A DNA stretch of 64,000 nt from UTCFX2 sp963726375 (GTDB taxonomy: Bacteria > Chloroflexota > Anaerolineae > Anaerolineales > UBA4823): assembly GCA_963726375.1 (NCBI GenBank), contig CAVSCE010000008.1:372001-436000 (forward strand). Reading direction: 5' to 3'. The translations under genes and the position numbers were made by a program. Shown one piece after another: positions 25,082 through 34,490 of this stretch; positions within the stretch are counted from its first letter, which is position 1; every line of letters begins with the position of its first letter. Under the pieces are notes generated by a model. The model saw only the letters and a list, made by a program, of their open reading frames with translations, made no database searches and had not been told where the DNA came from.

Positions 25082-25707
25082 TATGATTCGCTTCCTTCAA
25101 ATAACTGCGGGCTCGGCATCCGTTTGCCGAAATAGGCTGTCAACTGCTCTCGAAGCCGCATGCGTGCTCGCGACAGCCGGGTTTTGACTGCTGCCTCGCT
25201 CAGTTTGAGGACATTGCTGGTTTCCTCTGTTGAAAGACCTTCAAGATCCCTGAGCACGAACACCGCCCGCAGAGTTGGAGGCAACTGCTCGACTGCCCGG
25301 CTCATATAAGCACGGGCTTCTGACGACATCAATTCTTCTTCCGGCATGCAGCACCAATCGACAATTTGGATGGGTTCTTCGATCTGCGTTTCGGTCTCTG
25401 ACGGCTCGTCAAGCGAAACCGGGATGTTCTTCCGTTTTCGGATCAGCATCAGCGCCTCATTTGTAGCGATTCGGTAGAGCCAGGTCGAGAGGCTTGAACG
25501 TCCGTCAAAATTCTTGAGGTGTCGAAAAGCCTTGATAAAAGTCTCTTGCAAGATGTCTTCAGCATCCTGGGGATCATCAAGCATCTTCATCCCCAACCGG
25601 AATATCACACCGGAATAGGCTTCTACTAACCTGGCAAACTCGGCCCGATCGCCTGAGCGCAGGGCGTCGAGCGAAAAACCCTCTTCTTTCCTTGGTTCTA
25701 TACTCAT
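25081..25707 (-). CDS. ECF-family RNA polymerase sigma factor
   Basis: A 208-residue group 4 sigma factor. Region 2 has DDPQDAEDILQETFIKAFRH and FDGRSSLSTWLYRIATNEAL (-10 recognition); region 4 has LPPTLRAVFVLRDLEGLS and AAVKTRLSRARMRLREQL (-35 recognition). The linker has a Cys-containing stretch (DWCCMPEEELM). It is the first gene of the sigma/anti-sigma/zinc-ribbon operon and diverges from the SAM-cleaving enzyme genes. Targets are unknown. Confidence 0.93.
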   Translation of the reverse strand: MSIEPRKEEGFSLDALRSGDRAEFARLVEAYSGVIFRLGMKMLDDPQDAEDILQETFIKAFRHLKNFDGRSSLSTWLYRIATNEALMLIRKRKNIPVSLDEPSETETQIEEPIQIVDWCCMPEEELMSSEARAYMSRAVEQLPPTLRAVFVLRDLEGLSTEETSNVLKLSEAAVKTRLSRARMRLREQLTAYFGKRMPSPQLFEGSES

Positions 25708-25827
25708 TAGATGCTACCGCTTCCGAAAAGTCACAAAATCATCCATTTGCAGAGCCTGAAGGGATATCCGGGTGAGAATTGTATCATATTGACGGAAGAC
25801 AGGCGCCGTGCTATAGTGACAATACCC

Positions 25828-26616
25828 ATGCAAGCGATCACTTTGCTGACCGATTTCGGTTTGAGAGATGGATATGCAGGTGTGATGAAGGGTGTAATCT
25901 GGGGGATTGCACCGGATGTGCAGATTGCCGATATCACCCATCAGATCCATCCTCAGAATGTCATGGAAGGCGCGCTGGCGCTTGGGAGGGTTGCATCCTT
26001 TTTTCCAGGCGGGACAGTCCACCTGGCTGTCGTCGATCCTGGGGTCGGGACGGATCGCCGCCCGATCGCAGGGAGGTTGGGCGATCAGTTCTTTGTTGGA
26101 CCGGACAACGGCCTTTGCACTGTCATGGTCCAACATACCCGCGAACGCAACGACGGGGTCCAGTTTGTTCATCTGGATCGACCGGAATTCTGGCTGGCCC
26201 ATGTGAGCAGCGTGTTCCATGGTCGAGATATCTTCGCTCCCGTTGCGGCCTGGCTTGCTACCGGAAAAAACCTCTTCGAGCTGGGGTCTCTGATACATGA
26301 CCCGGTCCTATTAGATCTCCCCATTCCCAGGCGAACGAAAAACGGCTGGCGCGGCCAGGTGATCATCGTAGATCGTTTTGGCAATCTTTCCACAAATCTG
26401 AACCGATCGCACCTCGAAGGATCGGGGGAAATTACAGTCAAGATCGGCGGTAGTCAAATTCACGGGCTAGTCGATACTTTTGGAGACGCGGCACCGGGGG
26501 ATCTGGTGGCGTTATTTGGGGAAGCGGACGATCTCTCGATAGCTGTTGTCAACGGGAACGCAGCCGAAATGCTGGGGGTGGGAGTCGGAACCGATATCGA
26601 AACCTTGTCAGGATGA
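25828..26616 (+). CDS. SAM hydroxide adenosyltransferase (DUF62), copy 1
   Basis: Cleaves S-adenosylmethionine with water to adenosine and methionine; family members also include fluorinase and chlorinase. The start at ATG 25828 gives MQAITLLTDFGLRDGY, the usual N-terminus, and discards an upstream in-frame extension. Hallmarks are VDPGVGTDRR (SAM/ribose binding), VGPDNGL, FHGRDIFAPVAAW and FGNLSTNL. The fluorinase-specific insertion is not seen, so hydrolase is the best call. It ends 1 bp before copy 2 begins. Confidence 0.9.
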   Translation: MQAITLLTDFGLRDGYAGVMKGVIWGIAPDVQIADITHQIHPQNVMEGALALGRVASFFPGGTVHLAVVDPGVGTDRRPIAGRLGDQFFVGPDNGLCTVMVQHTRERNDGVQFVHLDRPEFWLAHVSSVFHGRDIFAPVAAWLATGKNLFELGSLIHDPVLLDLPIPRRTKNGWRGQVIIVDRFGNLSTNLNRSHLEGSGEITVKIGGSQIHGLVDTFGDAAPGDLVALFGEADDLSIAVVNGNAAEMLGVGVGTDIETLSG

Positions 26617-26617
26617 G

Positions 26618-27427
26618 ATGAGCCGGATCGTTACGCTGACGACGGATTTTGGGGAAGGCGATTATGACGTCGGCGTGTTGGCCGGCGTGATCTGGGGCAT
26701 CGCCCCTGAAGCCCGGATCGTAGGATTAAGCCATTCAATTGCCCGTCACGACGTGTTTGAGGCGGCATTGATGCTTGAACGGTGCACTCCTTATTTTCCC
26801 AGAGACACGATCCATCTTGTCGTGGTGGATCCAGGTGTTGGGACAGCCCGGCGAGGTCTGGCTGCCCGGCTTGGCGCTCAATGGTTCGTAGGACCGGACA
26901 ACGGATTGATCACCCAAATGCGTGCCGGCGCGGTCCGAGCTGGAGAGCCAGTTGAGATCGTAAGCCTCAACCAGCCGCGCTATTGGAACCCTGAGGTGAG
27001 CGCAATTTTTCATGGCAGGGATATCTTTGCTCCAATCGCCGGTCACCTGGCAGCGGGTGTTCCTTTAATAAATTTTGGCGATTCTATCGCCGACCCGGTT
27101 TTACTTGATATCCCCCTCTCATCAAAGACAGAAACTGGCTGGCTGGGTCAGGTGATGCATGTGGACGCCTTCGGAAACCTTTCCACAAACCTGGAAAGGA
27201 TAAATCTTCAATGCAAAGGCGCTGCATCAACGCCAGGGCGGATCGAAGTGCGGGTTTTGGGGGTACGGATCTCCGGGTTGGTGCGGGCGTTTGGCGACGG
27301 TATACCTGGTGAGCTGGCGGCTCTCATCGATAGCTCGGATAAATTATGCATCTGCGTGGTCAATGGAGATGCAGCCAGGAAGCTCGGGGCGCGAGTTGGG
27401 GACCCGGTCGAGGTGATCCTTGATTGA
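26618..27427 (+). CDS. SAM hydroxide adenosyltransferase (DUF62), copy 2
   Basis: A second family member immediately downstream, beginning MSRIVTLTTDFGEGDY. All hallmark segments are kept: VDPGVGTARR, VGPDNGLI, FHGRDIFAPIAGH and FGNLSTNL. Compared with copy 1 it differs along much of its length (for example VLAGVIWGIAPEARIVG), so this is an old duplication. The ATG at 26618 is 2 bp after copy 1's stop, and its own end overlaps the EcfA start by 8 bp. The three genes are therefore one operon. Confidence 0.9.
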   Translation: MSRIVTLTTDFGEGDYDVGVLAGVIWGIAPEARIVGLSHSIARHDVFEAALMLERCTPYFPRDTIHLVVVDPGVGTARRGLAARLGAQWFVGPDNGLITQMRAGAVRAGEPVEIVSLNQPRYWNPEVSAIFHGRDIFAPIAGHLAAGVPLINFGDSIADPVLLDIPLSSKTETGWLGQVMHVDAFGNLSTNLERINLQCKGAASTPGRIEVRVLGVRISGLVRAFGDGIPGELAALIDSSDKLCICVVNGDAARKLGARVGDPVEVILD

Positions 27428-29037
27428 CGCCGCTCAAATCCCGCTTGAGATAGAGGGGCTGACTTTCCGCTACTACAGCCGTAAGGAACCTGCCATTCGA
27501 AATATCCATTTAAAATTGAATGAAGGTGAGATTTTGCTCCTTGCCGGGGCGAGCGGGTGCGGAAAAACGACCTTGATGCGCTGCATCAATGGGTTAATCC
27601 CCAGGGTGTACCGCGGCAGCCTGGAAGGCCAGGTTCGACTCCTTGGAAAGCCTGTGGCAAGTTTGAGCATGTCCGAGCTCTCTCGGAATGTCGGGACGCT
27701 GCTCCAGGATCCTGAACGCCAGATCGTGGCAAGCTATGTTCTCAATGAGGTCGCATTTGGATTGGAAAACCTTGGGATGCCTCGGGAAGAAATCCACGAG
27801 CGGGTTGACCGGACCCTGGAATACCTGGGCATCGCTCACCTGCGTGATCGGGGTGGTACTTAACATCTCAGGCGGCGAGAAGCAGAAGATTGCGCTTGCC
27901 GGGATTTCTGGCAATGACGCCGCGCGTTTTTGCTGCTCGATGAGCCGCTCGCCAGCCTGGACCCCGCTTCTTCACATGAAGCGCTCCAGCTCTTTCGCCG
28001 ACTGGCCGACGATGGGATTTCCATTTTACTGGTGGAACATCGGGTAGATGATGTCTGGGCAATCCAACCAGAACGGGTGCTGTACCTTGAGAACGGCGAG
28101 CAGGCATATCTGGGGAGCCTCGAAGGGATGCTGGATGTGATCGATTACCAGCGTGTGAAGCTACCTGCGCGAGCGGTTATCGAGCGCGCCCGCAGGTCAA
28201 CGCCGCCGGCTGAAATCAGCTCTGCCCTGCCGCCGCATTCGGATCAGGCACTGATCGATTTTCAAAACGTCTGCTTCAGCTATAAGCCAGAACTCCCCGA
28301 CGTCTTGAAAGACGTCAATTTTCAAGTGCACCCAGGTGATGTGATCGCAGTGTTGGGACACAACGGGGCAGGGAAGACCACCCTGGTCAAACACGCGTTG
28401 GGATTATTAAAGCCTTCATCTGGAAGGGTTCTGCTGGAAGAGAAGGATACGCGTAAGATCACTGTCGCCCAGGCTGCCCGTACGGTGGGATATGTCTTTC
28501 AAAGCCCAACGCAAATGCTGTTCGCTCCGACGGTCGAAGCGGAGCTGATGTTCGGGCCAAGCAACCTTGGCTACCAGGTAGAGCAGATCAAACAGAGCGT
28601 TGGCTGGGCGATCCGCGATGGTTAACCTTGAGCCGGAGCTCAAGACCCCTCCACTGGCGCTCTCTTTTGGCCAGCAGAAAAGGGTGAGCATTGCCGCCGT
28701 ACTTGCGATGCGATCGCGCATTTTGATGATGGACGAACCGACTGCCGGGCAGGACTATTGGAACTATCGGACCTTCATGGATGCTATCCTGCAGATGCCG
28801 GGCTTTGACGCCATCCTTTTCATCACCCATGACGTCGATCTGGCGGTGATCTATGCCAACCGGATCCTGCTTGTTTTTGACGGCAGGCTGATCGCCGACG
28901 GTCCACCTCATATCGTCCTGGAGGATGTAGAGCGCCTGCGGACCTGCCGAGTTCTGCCCACCTCGCTACTGGAATTGAACATGCAATGCTTCCCAAAAAC
29001 GGGTCGGTTTTTACGTGCCGAATTGTTAGCGCAGTAG
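27420..29037 (+). CDS. Fused two-domain ECF transporter ATPase (EcfA), several frameshifts
   Basis: A single polypeptide of about 538 residues with two ABC domains, as in fused EcfA1A2. Domain 1: AGASGCGKTT, signature ISGGEKQKIAL, Walker B LLLDEPLASLDP. Domain 2: GHNGAGKTT, signature LSFGQQKRVSI, Walker B ILMMDEPTAGQD. Four one-base shifts break it: an extra G in the GGGG near 27855, an extra T near 27904-27906, an extra T in the run at 27927-27931, and an extra G near 28613. Correcting each rejoins a normal sequence, so errors are likely. It overlaps SAM-cleaving enzyme copy 2 by 8 bp. Confidence 0.87.
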
Positions 29038-29130
29038 ACTTAAGATATAAGGAGGTGTATTAAAACGCAATTCATTCGATCGTGTTCAATCAGGGAAAGA
29101 AATCAAAAATTATAATTAAGGAGAAAGGTC

Positions 29131-29680
29131 ATGGAAAAGAAATCATTGTGGGCTTTTGGGACGCGGTGAAGTAGTCTATTCCGCGATCGGCGCCGCCCTG
29201 TATGCGGTGCTTTCAGTAGCGACCAACTTCTTGCAGATCCCGGCTGCGGCGAACGTCTCGTTCCGCCCGGCGGTCGCAATCCCAATGTTCTTCGGACTGG
29301 CATTTGGACCCTGGGTCGGGTTCCTCAGCGGGTTTGTTGGGAATGTAATCAGCGATTTGGTCTCCGGTTATGGCTTTTGGCCCTGGTGGGATCTGGGCAA
29401 CGGTCTGATGGGTTTTATCCCGGGCTTGATTTGCTTGACCCTCACCGATTTTCGCTCCTTGAACGACATCATCAAGGCAGAGATCATGGTCGTGGTCGGT
29501 GTGGCGGTTGGAATGTTCGTCGCTTCGGTGAGCGAAATCTGGGTCTCGGGGGTCGATTTCGCCACGGCCATAGCCACAAACTTCATTCCTTCATTCATTC
29601 CGAATGTGATCAACGGATTGATCCTGGTACCCATCTTGATGGTCGCTTACGCCGCGGTGCGTGGGCGATCCGGGCGTTGA
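29131..29680 (+). CDS. ECF transporter substrate-binding S component, one frameshift
   Basis: A small integral membrane protein of about 183 residues with five or six helices, the S component that defines the substrate of an ECF importer. The N-terminus is at ATG 29131 (AAGGAG ribosome site 12 bp before) and the frame is broken by an extra T in TTTT near 29149-29152; correction gives MEKKSLWALGRGEVVYSAIG. Features of the family are the hydrophobic helices with Gly-Pro turns (FGLAFGPWVGFLSGFVGNVI). The substrate is not readable from the sequence, and no riboswitch was recognised in the 93 bp upstream. Genomic context with two SAM-cleaving enzymes suggests a purine, vitamin or methionine-related solute. 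Confidence 0.82.
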
Positions 29681-29695
29681 TTCTCATTTGACATC

Positions 29696-29731
29696 GTTCG
29701 CAGCCTCCTGCCGAGGCAGGAGGCTGCGAAC
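29696..29731. repeat. 17-bp perfect inverted repeat between the S component and EcfT genes
   Basis: GTTCGCAGCCTCCTGCC (29696-29712) and GGCAGGAGGCTGCGAAC (29715-29731), separated by GA. As RNA it would be a very stable hairpin with a four-base loop. No T tract follows, so termination is unlikely; it may stabilise or divide the operon mRNA. Confidence 0.8.
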
Positions 29732-29749
29732 TTCGGATATCATTCGGGC

Positions 29750-30615
29750 ATGATTGTCTCATTCAATTACAGGAACCGCTCCAGCCTGGTCGAGCGCCTG
29801 GATCCGGCGCCCGCTGGATATTTTCAATCCTGGTGCTCTTTTCGATCACGATGTTCTGGGATATCCGGTTCCTACTCTTCTTCCTGGCTTTGACCTTTGG
29901 GCAGTATTTTCTGGCGCGCCTGACCTGGAAAGAGACCCGCAGAGCCTGGTTCTTTGTCATCTTCCTGATGACCATGATGGTGGTTGTCAACACGATCTTC
30001 ACCAGCAGCGGCACGATTGGGGATGTGATGCGCGGGACGCACACTGTGGTCCAATTTCAGATCACGTTCCCGATCACAGGCTGGACCTGGAATTTCAACC
30101 TGACGATCGAGCGGCTCTGGTTTGCGCTCACCCAGATCGTCCGGATCCTCTCGATCTCGGCGTTGTTTCTGGTGATCCCGTTTACGATGGACCCGCGCCA
30201 GTATGGGGTGACTTTTCGCGGGCTTGGCCTGCCGGACCGCCTGGCTTATACCCTGGACCTGGCTTTCAGATTTGTGCCCACGCTCGGAAGGGATTTCCAG
30301 ATCACGCTGGATGCGCAGAAGGCGCGCGGCTTTGAAGTGGACAAATTGCAGGGCGGACCGCTTGCTCAGATTCGTAAGATGGCGCCGCTGGTTGTGCCGG
30401 TAACGATGAACGCGATCCTGAGCGGCGAAGATATCGCAAATGCTATGGACCTGCGCTGCTTTGGGTTGGGCAAGCGGACTTGGATTGAGAAGCTCCGCTA
30501 CCACTGGCATGATTTTATGCTGATTGGATTTGGGATTTTACTTCTGGCGGGCTCGATCCTGTTGTCTGTGCTGGGTTACGGCGATTTCTGGGTGCCGCCT
30601 GCACTTTTAAGCTAG
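29750..30615 (+). CDS. ECF transporter transmembrane component EcfT, one frameshift
   Basis: Membrane-spanning coupling subunit of the ECF importer, about 289 residues. It starts at 29750 with SFNYRNRSSLVERLDP; a missing base in the GG of GATCCGGCGCC near 29813 breaks the frame, and restoring it gives LDPGARWIFSILVLFSITMF, the usual EcfT beginning. The cytoplasmic coupling helices carry LDAQKARGFEVD (ARG motif) and AMDLRCFGLGKR, where the second motif has LRC instead of ARG, a variation seen in some EcfT proteins. The C-terminus has two further helices. Confidence 0.86.
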
Positions 30616-30648
30616 AATCCGACAGGAGCAAAGAACTGCATCCGTTGG

Positions 30649-31317
30649 CTAGACCTGGACATTCCCTTCGATCCGTCGAATCAGGTCCCTCAGCGGAAGA
30701 TCGGCGAGCGAGTCAAGCACCAGGTCAGCCTGGCTGATGTCGGTCTGACGGGTCAGGTCATTGGGGACCGCAACACAGTACAGGCCGGCGCGTTTGGCCG
30801 CGAGGATCCCATTGGGGGAATCTTCAAATGCGATCGCCTGTTCGGGCTGCACTCCCAGGAGCTCGACGGTCGAGCTGAAAAGCTCTGGATCGGGCTTGGT
30901 GCGTTCCACGTCGTCGCTTGCCTGCACGACCTCGAAAAAATGACGCAGTCCCAGGCGGCTCAACTGACCCTCGACCCATCTGCAGGAGGAGCTGGATGCA
31001 AGCCCGATCTTAAGCCCGAGGGCTCTCGCTTCATTCAAGGTATCAATCACCCCAGGTAGCGGCAGATCACCGATCAGCTCCAGCTCGCGGCTGTGGCGGC
31101 GCTGAAAAGCCTCGCTCAGATCGACCTGGGGTCCGACATGTTCGCTGAGGATGCTCACGGGGTCGAAAAGCTCATCAGCGGTGCCAATGTTCTGCGCCCA
31201 CAGCTCGAAAGGCAGATCCAACCCATATTCCTGAAACAGCTCCAGCCAGGATTGAAAGATCGGGACTTCTGTTTCCAAGATCAGGCCGTCAAAGTCAAAA
31301 ACGAGCGCTCGGATCAT
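30649..31317 (-). CDS. HAD-superfamily hydrolase, beta-phosphoglucomutase-like
   Basis: A 222-residue cytosolic phosphatase or mutase. Motif I is FDFDGLILETE (Asp8 nucleophile, Asp10 acid), with a helical cap, the Ser/Thr motif LASSSSCRWVEG near residue 108, the Lys in DDVERTKPDPELF near 142 and the acidic motif AFEDSPNGILAAKRAG near 165. The order and spacing match the PGMB/GPP subgroup acting on phosphosugars or phosphoglycolate-like substrates. It converges with the EcfT gene. Confidence 0.92.
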   Translation of the reverse strand: MIRALVFDFDGLILETEVPIFQSWLELFQEYGLDLPFELWAQNIGTADELFDPVSILSEHVGPQVDLSEAFQRRHSRELELIGDLPLPGVIDTLNEARALGLKIGLASSSSCRWVEGQLSRLGLRHFFEVVQASDDVERTKPDPELFSSTVELLGVQPEQAIAFEDSPNGILAAKRAGLYCVAVPNDLTRQTDISQADLVLDSLADLPLRDLIRRIEGNVQV

Positions 31318-31414
31318 ATACTCAATAACCTCCCTTGATGGTAACGTAAAGGGTGGGCGCCAGGCAGAAAGGGCTTTTTACCGATGATCGATTGTATGTT
31401 CTTGCGAATTCCAC

Positions 31415-32041
31415 CTAACCTCCTGTGCAGCGTCGAATATCTGAAAAGTCTTCCACCAGGCGCCAAGCTTCTTCAAGAATCTGGACCAGTGCGGTTTCAG
31501 CGAGACCCTGCCGGGCTGAAGCCATAAACTCATCCATCCCTTCATATCCTTGAAGCTGATACACAGCGGCCTGCAAACCCATCTCCAGGCGGTCCGCCTG
31601 GCGCACCAACCGCGCTTCTGGTGTTTGACCCTGTTCGAATTCCTCCCACAGATCCAGGAGGTCCGAGCCCACGGGCAGGTTTTCGGCAACCCGGCGGACG
31701 GATTCCGCTTCTAGACGTCGTTTTTCCGCCGAATCGACCAGGTCTGACGGGATGATGTCTCCGGCGTAGATTTCGCCCAGGTCGTGGACCAGCGCAATCT
31801 GGATGATTTTCTGCATATCCAGCTCTTTGAAATCTGCCTCCGCGAGCAACATCGCCAGCAATGCCGTGGCGAAGCTGTGTTCGGCGACACTCTCGCAGCG
31901 CTGCTCGGCGATGCCGCGGCGCAGCCAGCCCTGGCGGTAAAGCTGCTTGAGCTGGCAGAGATCGAAATATGCCCGAATCAGCGGGTGGACTTCCTTGTCT
32001 CTCAGAAAAGCGATCGGAATGTCGGCTTTTATTTTCATCAC
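31415..32041 (-). CDS. HD-domain phosphohydrolase (YfbR/HDDC2-like)
   Basis: A 208-residue HD-superfamily protein. Metal-binding residues lie in CESVAEHSFATALLAML (first His) and ALVHDLGEIYAGDI (HD pair), with the DxxxD-like ending VRQADRLEMGLQ. The family cleaves 5'-deoxynucleoside monophosphates. It lies 14 bp downstream of the AspT-like transporter on the same strand and may share its transcript. Confidence 0.88.
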   Translation of the reverse strand: MMKIKADIPIAFLRDKEVHPLIRAYFDLCQLKQLYRQGWLRRGIAEQRCESVAEHSFATALLAMLLAEADFKELDMQKIIQIALVHDLGEIYAGDIIPSDLVDSAEKRRLEAESVRRVAENLPVGSDLLDLWEEFEQGQTPEARLVRQADRLEMGLQAAVYQLQGYEGMDEFMASARQGLAETALVQILEEAWRLVEDFSDIRRCTGG

Positions 32042-32055
32042 GGCTCTTCCGAGGG

Positions 32056-33672
32056 CTAGCGGGCCAGGATTTCGACCAGGACCTGAGCCAGCATGATTTT
32101 AAAGATCAACGCGGCCGGATAGACGCTGGCATAGAAGAGCGTCGGCAGATCACTCTCGGACATGGCGTTGGCTGCCCCCAGCCCGGGCGGATTGGTCATT
32201 CCCGCGGTGAGCGCGCCCATTGTGGCAAGCAGGTTCATCCGGTAGCCCAGGTGCATCAAGGCCAGGCCGGCAGCCAGTGAGGCGACCGTGATCAGCGCCC
32301 CGCCGACGAGAAGGCTGAACCCTTGCTGAGCCAGGATCGCGAGGAAATGGGCACCCGCAGTCACACCAACCCCTGCCAGGAAAAGCATCAACCCCAGCTC
32401 GCGGGTCAGGTTCTTGGCTGCCGCCGGAACATAAAGACGCAGCGGGCCCAATCCGCCAAAGTGACCCACCAGCAGGCTGACCAGAAATGCTCCGCCGGCG
32501 CTGCCCAGCCGCAGCTCCACTCCGCTGGGCAGTTTAATCGGCACCATCCCGAGCAGAATCCCCAACAGCAGACCGGCAAGGAACGGCAGCATGTTGGTTT
32601 CCTCGGCGCGGCGAGGATGCCCGTGGACCAGCTCGACAAAACTCTTGACGGCTTGCTTGTCTCCCACCACGCGGATGCTGTCGCCCATCTCGAGGGTTGC
32701 GCTGCCGGATGGGGCGATCTCAAATCCCTGGCGGCGGATGCGCGTGATCACGACCGTGAACTGTTCAAACAGGCGCAGCTCGCCCAGGCGTTTTCCGGCA
32801 AGCGACCCTTCGGTCACCTCGACGTCTACGCTCAGCACATCGGCGTTTACATCCATGCGTTCCTGGGTCTGCTCACCGAGCAGCAGGCCTAATTTATCCA
32901 GCTCCTCAGGCGGGCCGACCGCCATCACCACATCGCCCATGTGGAGGATCCGGTCAGGGGTCGCGGCAAAGACCTGCTCTTTGTGCTTGATGCGGGAGAT
33001 ATTAGCCTGGATCATTCGTCCCGGGTTCACTTCGCTGACCTTTTTCCAGACGCAGTCCGGATTGGTCACTCGAAACGTACGCACCTGCAGGGCGGGGTTC
33101 TCGCCCTCCTTTTCAGCCTGCCACTTAGCTTCTTCCTTTGCTAAACTACGTCCAGTCAGGCGCGGCAGAAATTGGATCAGCAGGACGGTCCCGATCATGC
33201 TGAACGGGTAGGCGATGCCGTAGCCGACCGAGATATTTTCGCCGGCTCCCGGAGAAAGCCGGAGGGCGGTATCGATCGCCGCTGCCAGCGCCGGCGTGCA
33301 GGTGAGCGCCCCCGTGTACAGGCCTGCCGCCAGGTCGTAACCGAGATCCAGCCAGTGCTGGACTGCGACCGCCGCCAAGGCGCCTGTACCAGCGACTGTC
33401 AGGGCAATCGCGATGAATCGGAGGCCGTGGCGGCGAAAGGTCCGGAAGAAGCGCGGACCGGCCTGCAGCCCGACTGCGTAGACAAAGAGCAGCAGGCCAA
33501 GCTCGGTAACCGATTTCGGGACGCTTATACCAAAATGACCGAAGACCATCGCCGTGAAAAGGACGCCGGCGGCGCCGAGCGAGAAGCCGCGCAGCGACAG
33601 GCTGCCGATCCAGGATCCAACCACCAGGATAATGAATAGTGCGAGCATTTCCTGGGCGAACAGTGCGCTCAT
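32056..33672 (-). CDS. AspT/YidE-family putative transporter with two TrkA-C domains
   Basis: A 538-residue membrane protein of the aspartate:alanine exchanger (AAE) family. Layout: membrane bundle one (about residues 1-165, MLALFIILVVGSWIGSLSL), two cytosolic TrkA-C/RCK-C domains (about 190-355; RMIQANISRIKHKEQVF and AGKRLGELRLFEQFTVV), then bundle two with TAGMTNPPGLGAANAM near the end. The chosen ATG at 33672 overlaps the preceding stop (ATGA) and gives the normal N-terminus; a longer reading to 33747 is out of family. The solute is unknown; family members exchange small carboxylates or amino acids. Confidence 0.88.
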   Translation of the reverse strand: MSALFAQEMLALFIILVVGSWIGSLSLRGFSLGAAGVLFTAMVFGHFGISVPKSVTELGLLLFVYAVGLQAGPRFFRTFRRHGLRFIAIALTVAGTGALAAVAVQHWLDLGYDLAAGLYTGALTCTPALAAAIDTALRLSPGAGENISVGYGIAYPFSMIGTVLLIQFLPRLTGRSLAKEEAKWQAEKEGENPALQVRTFRVTNPDCVWKKVSEVNPGRMIQANISRIKHKEQVFAATPDRILHMGDVVMAVGPPEELDKLGLLLGEQTQERMDVNADVLSVDVEVTEGSLAGKRLGELRLFEQFTVVITRIRRQGFEIAPSGSATLEMGDSIRVVGDKQAVKSFVELVHGHPRRAEETNMLPFLAGLLLGILLGMVPIKLPSGVELRLGSAGGAFLVSLLVGHFGGLGPLRLYVPAAAKNLTRELGLMLFLAGVGVTAGAHFLAILAQQGFSLLVGGALITVASLAAGLALMHLGYRMNLLATMGALTAGMTNPPGLGAANAMSESDLPTLFYASVYPAALIFKIMLAQVLVEILAR

Positions 33673-34490
33673 CGAGGCGGGCCGGCCTCCACCCGGCGGA
33701 GCATTTCTTCCGGAGACCCGCGCAACCCGAACAGGGATTCCAGCCACCAGGTGGCTCCAGCTTGAGCGTAGCGGGCAGGCAGCTCTGCCTCGCCCGGCTG
33801 CGTGCAGCCGCTGATCGCCGCATCGAACGGGCCGGAATCCGGGCGCTGGGAACGGATGTACTCAAGCCTGGCAGCCAGGTCTTCCGGTGAGACCGTGATC
33901 TGGGCGTCCATGTCGATCCCGGGAACGACCCAGCCGTCCCAGCGGGCGGCGCGGCGCAGGGCAGGGCGGCTCTCTCCACCGATCCAGATGGGCGGGCGCG
34001 GTTTCTGGACCGGCAGTGGTAGAAGCGTGACCTCCCGGGCGGTATAGTGCGCCCCGTGGTGGTCCACCTTCAGGCCGCGCAGCAGCCCGTCGAGCAGCTC
34101 CAGCGCCTCGTCCAGCATCGCAGCTCGAACGCGAGGTTCAGCCGGCTCGCCGAAGCGGCTGAACTCCTCCGTCGCGGCGCCCAGCCCGGCGCCGAAGATC
34201 AACCGCCCCTGGCTGAGCAGGTCGAGCGAGGCGATGGTCTGCGCAAGCACGTGCGGCCGGTAGCGCGGCAGCGGGCTGACGTTCACGCCCAGCTTGATTT
34301 TCTCGGTGACCGCGGCCGCGGCGGAAAGGCCGACCCATGGGTCCATCCCGACCCAGCCGTATACATACAATAGATGGTCCCAGACGAACAGCCCATCCCA
34401 ACCGGACGCCTCGGCAGCCTGGGCGAGGCGGGTCAGCAGGCGCGGGTCGGAAAAATCGCCGAACGGAACGACTTCGATCGCAAAATTCAT
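33669..34490 (-). CDS. LLM-class flavin-dependent oxidoreductase (luciferase-like)
   Basis: A 273-residue bacterial luciferase-fold enzyme using F420 or FMN. The start at 34490 gives MNFAIEVVPFGDFSDPRLL; upstream extension to 34703 lacks family similarity. Hallmarks are AEASGWDGLFVWDHLL, KLGVNVSPLPRYRPHVLAQ, LIFGAGLGAATEEFSRFGEP and PPIWIGGESRPALRRAA. The family spans reductases and monooxygenases; the F420-type consensus is plausible for this phylum. It ends within the AspT-like start codon, so the two are co-translated. Confidence 0.9.
   Translation of the reverse strand: MNFAIEVVPFGDFSDPRLLTRLAQAAEASGWDGLFVWDHLLYVYGWVGMDPWVGLSAAAAVTEKIKLGVNVSPLPRYRPHVLAQTIASLDLLSQGRLIFGAGLGAATEEFSRFGEPAEPRVRAAMLDEALELLDGLLRGLKVDHHGAHYTAREVTLLPLPVQKPRPPIWIGGESRPALRRAARWDGWVVPGIDMDAQITVSPEDLAARLEYIRSQRPDSGPFDAAISGCTQPGEAELPARYAQAGATWWLESLFGLRGSPEEMLRRVEAGPPR

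Noticed and set aside
25708..25827. SAM or other riboswitch before the SAM-cleaving enzyme genes
   Set aside because: The 120 bp between the divergent genes show no recognisable riboswitch core and are mostly ordinary spacer.
26618..27427. Copy 2 as a fluorinase or chlorinase
   Set aside because: No fluorinase-type loop insertion is visible and the hallmark segments match the water-using family; a halogenating role would need biochemical proof.
29038..29130. Vitamin riboswitch (for example TPP or cobalamin) before the S component gene
   Set aside because: The 93-bp gap is too short and lacks the conserved boxes of these classes.
33146..33979. A 277-residue leftward frame across the AspT-like and luciferase-like genes
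   Set aside because: It is rich in Arg, Pro and Ser and out of phase with two well-recognised genes on the same strand; a GC-driven shadow.
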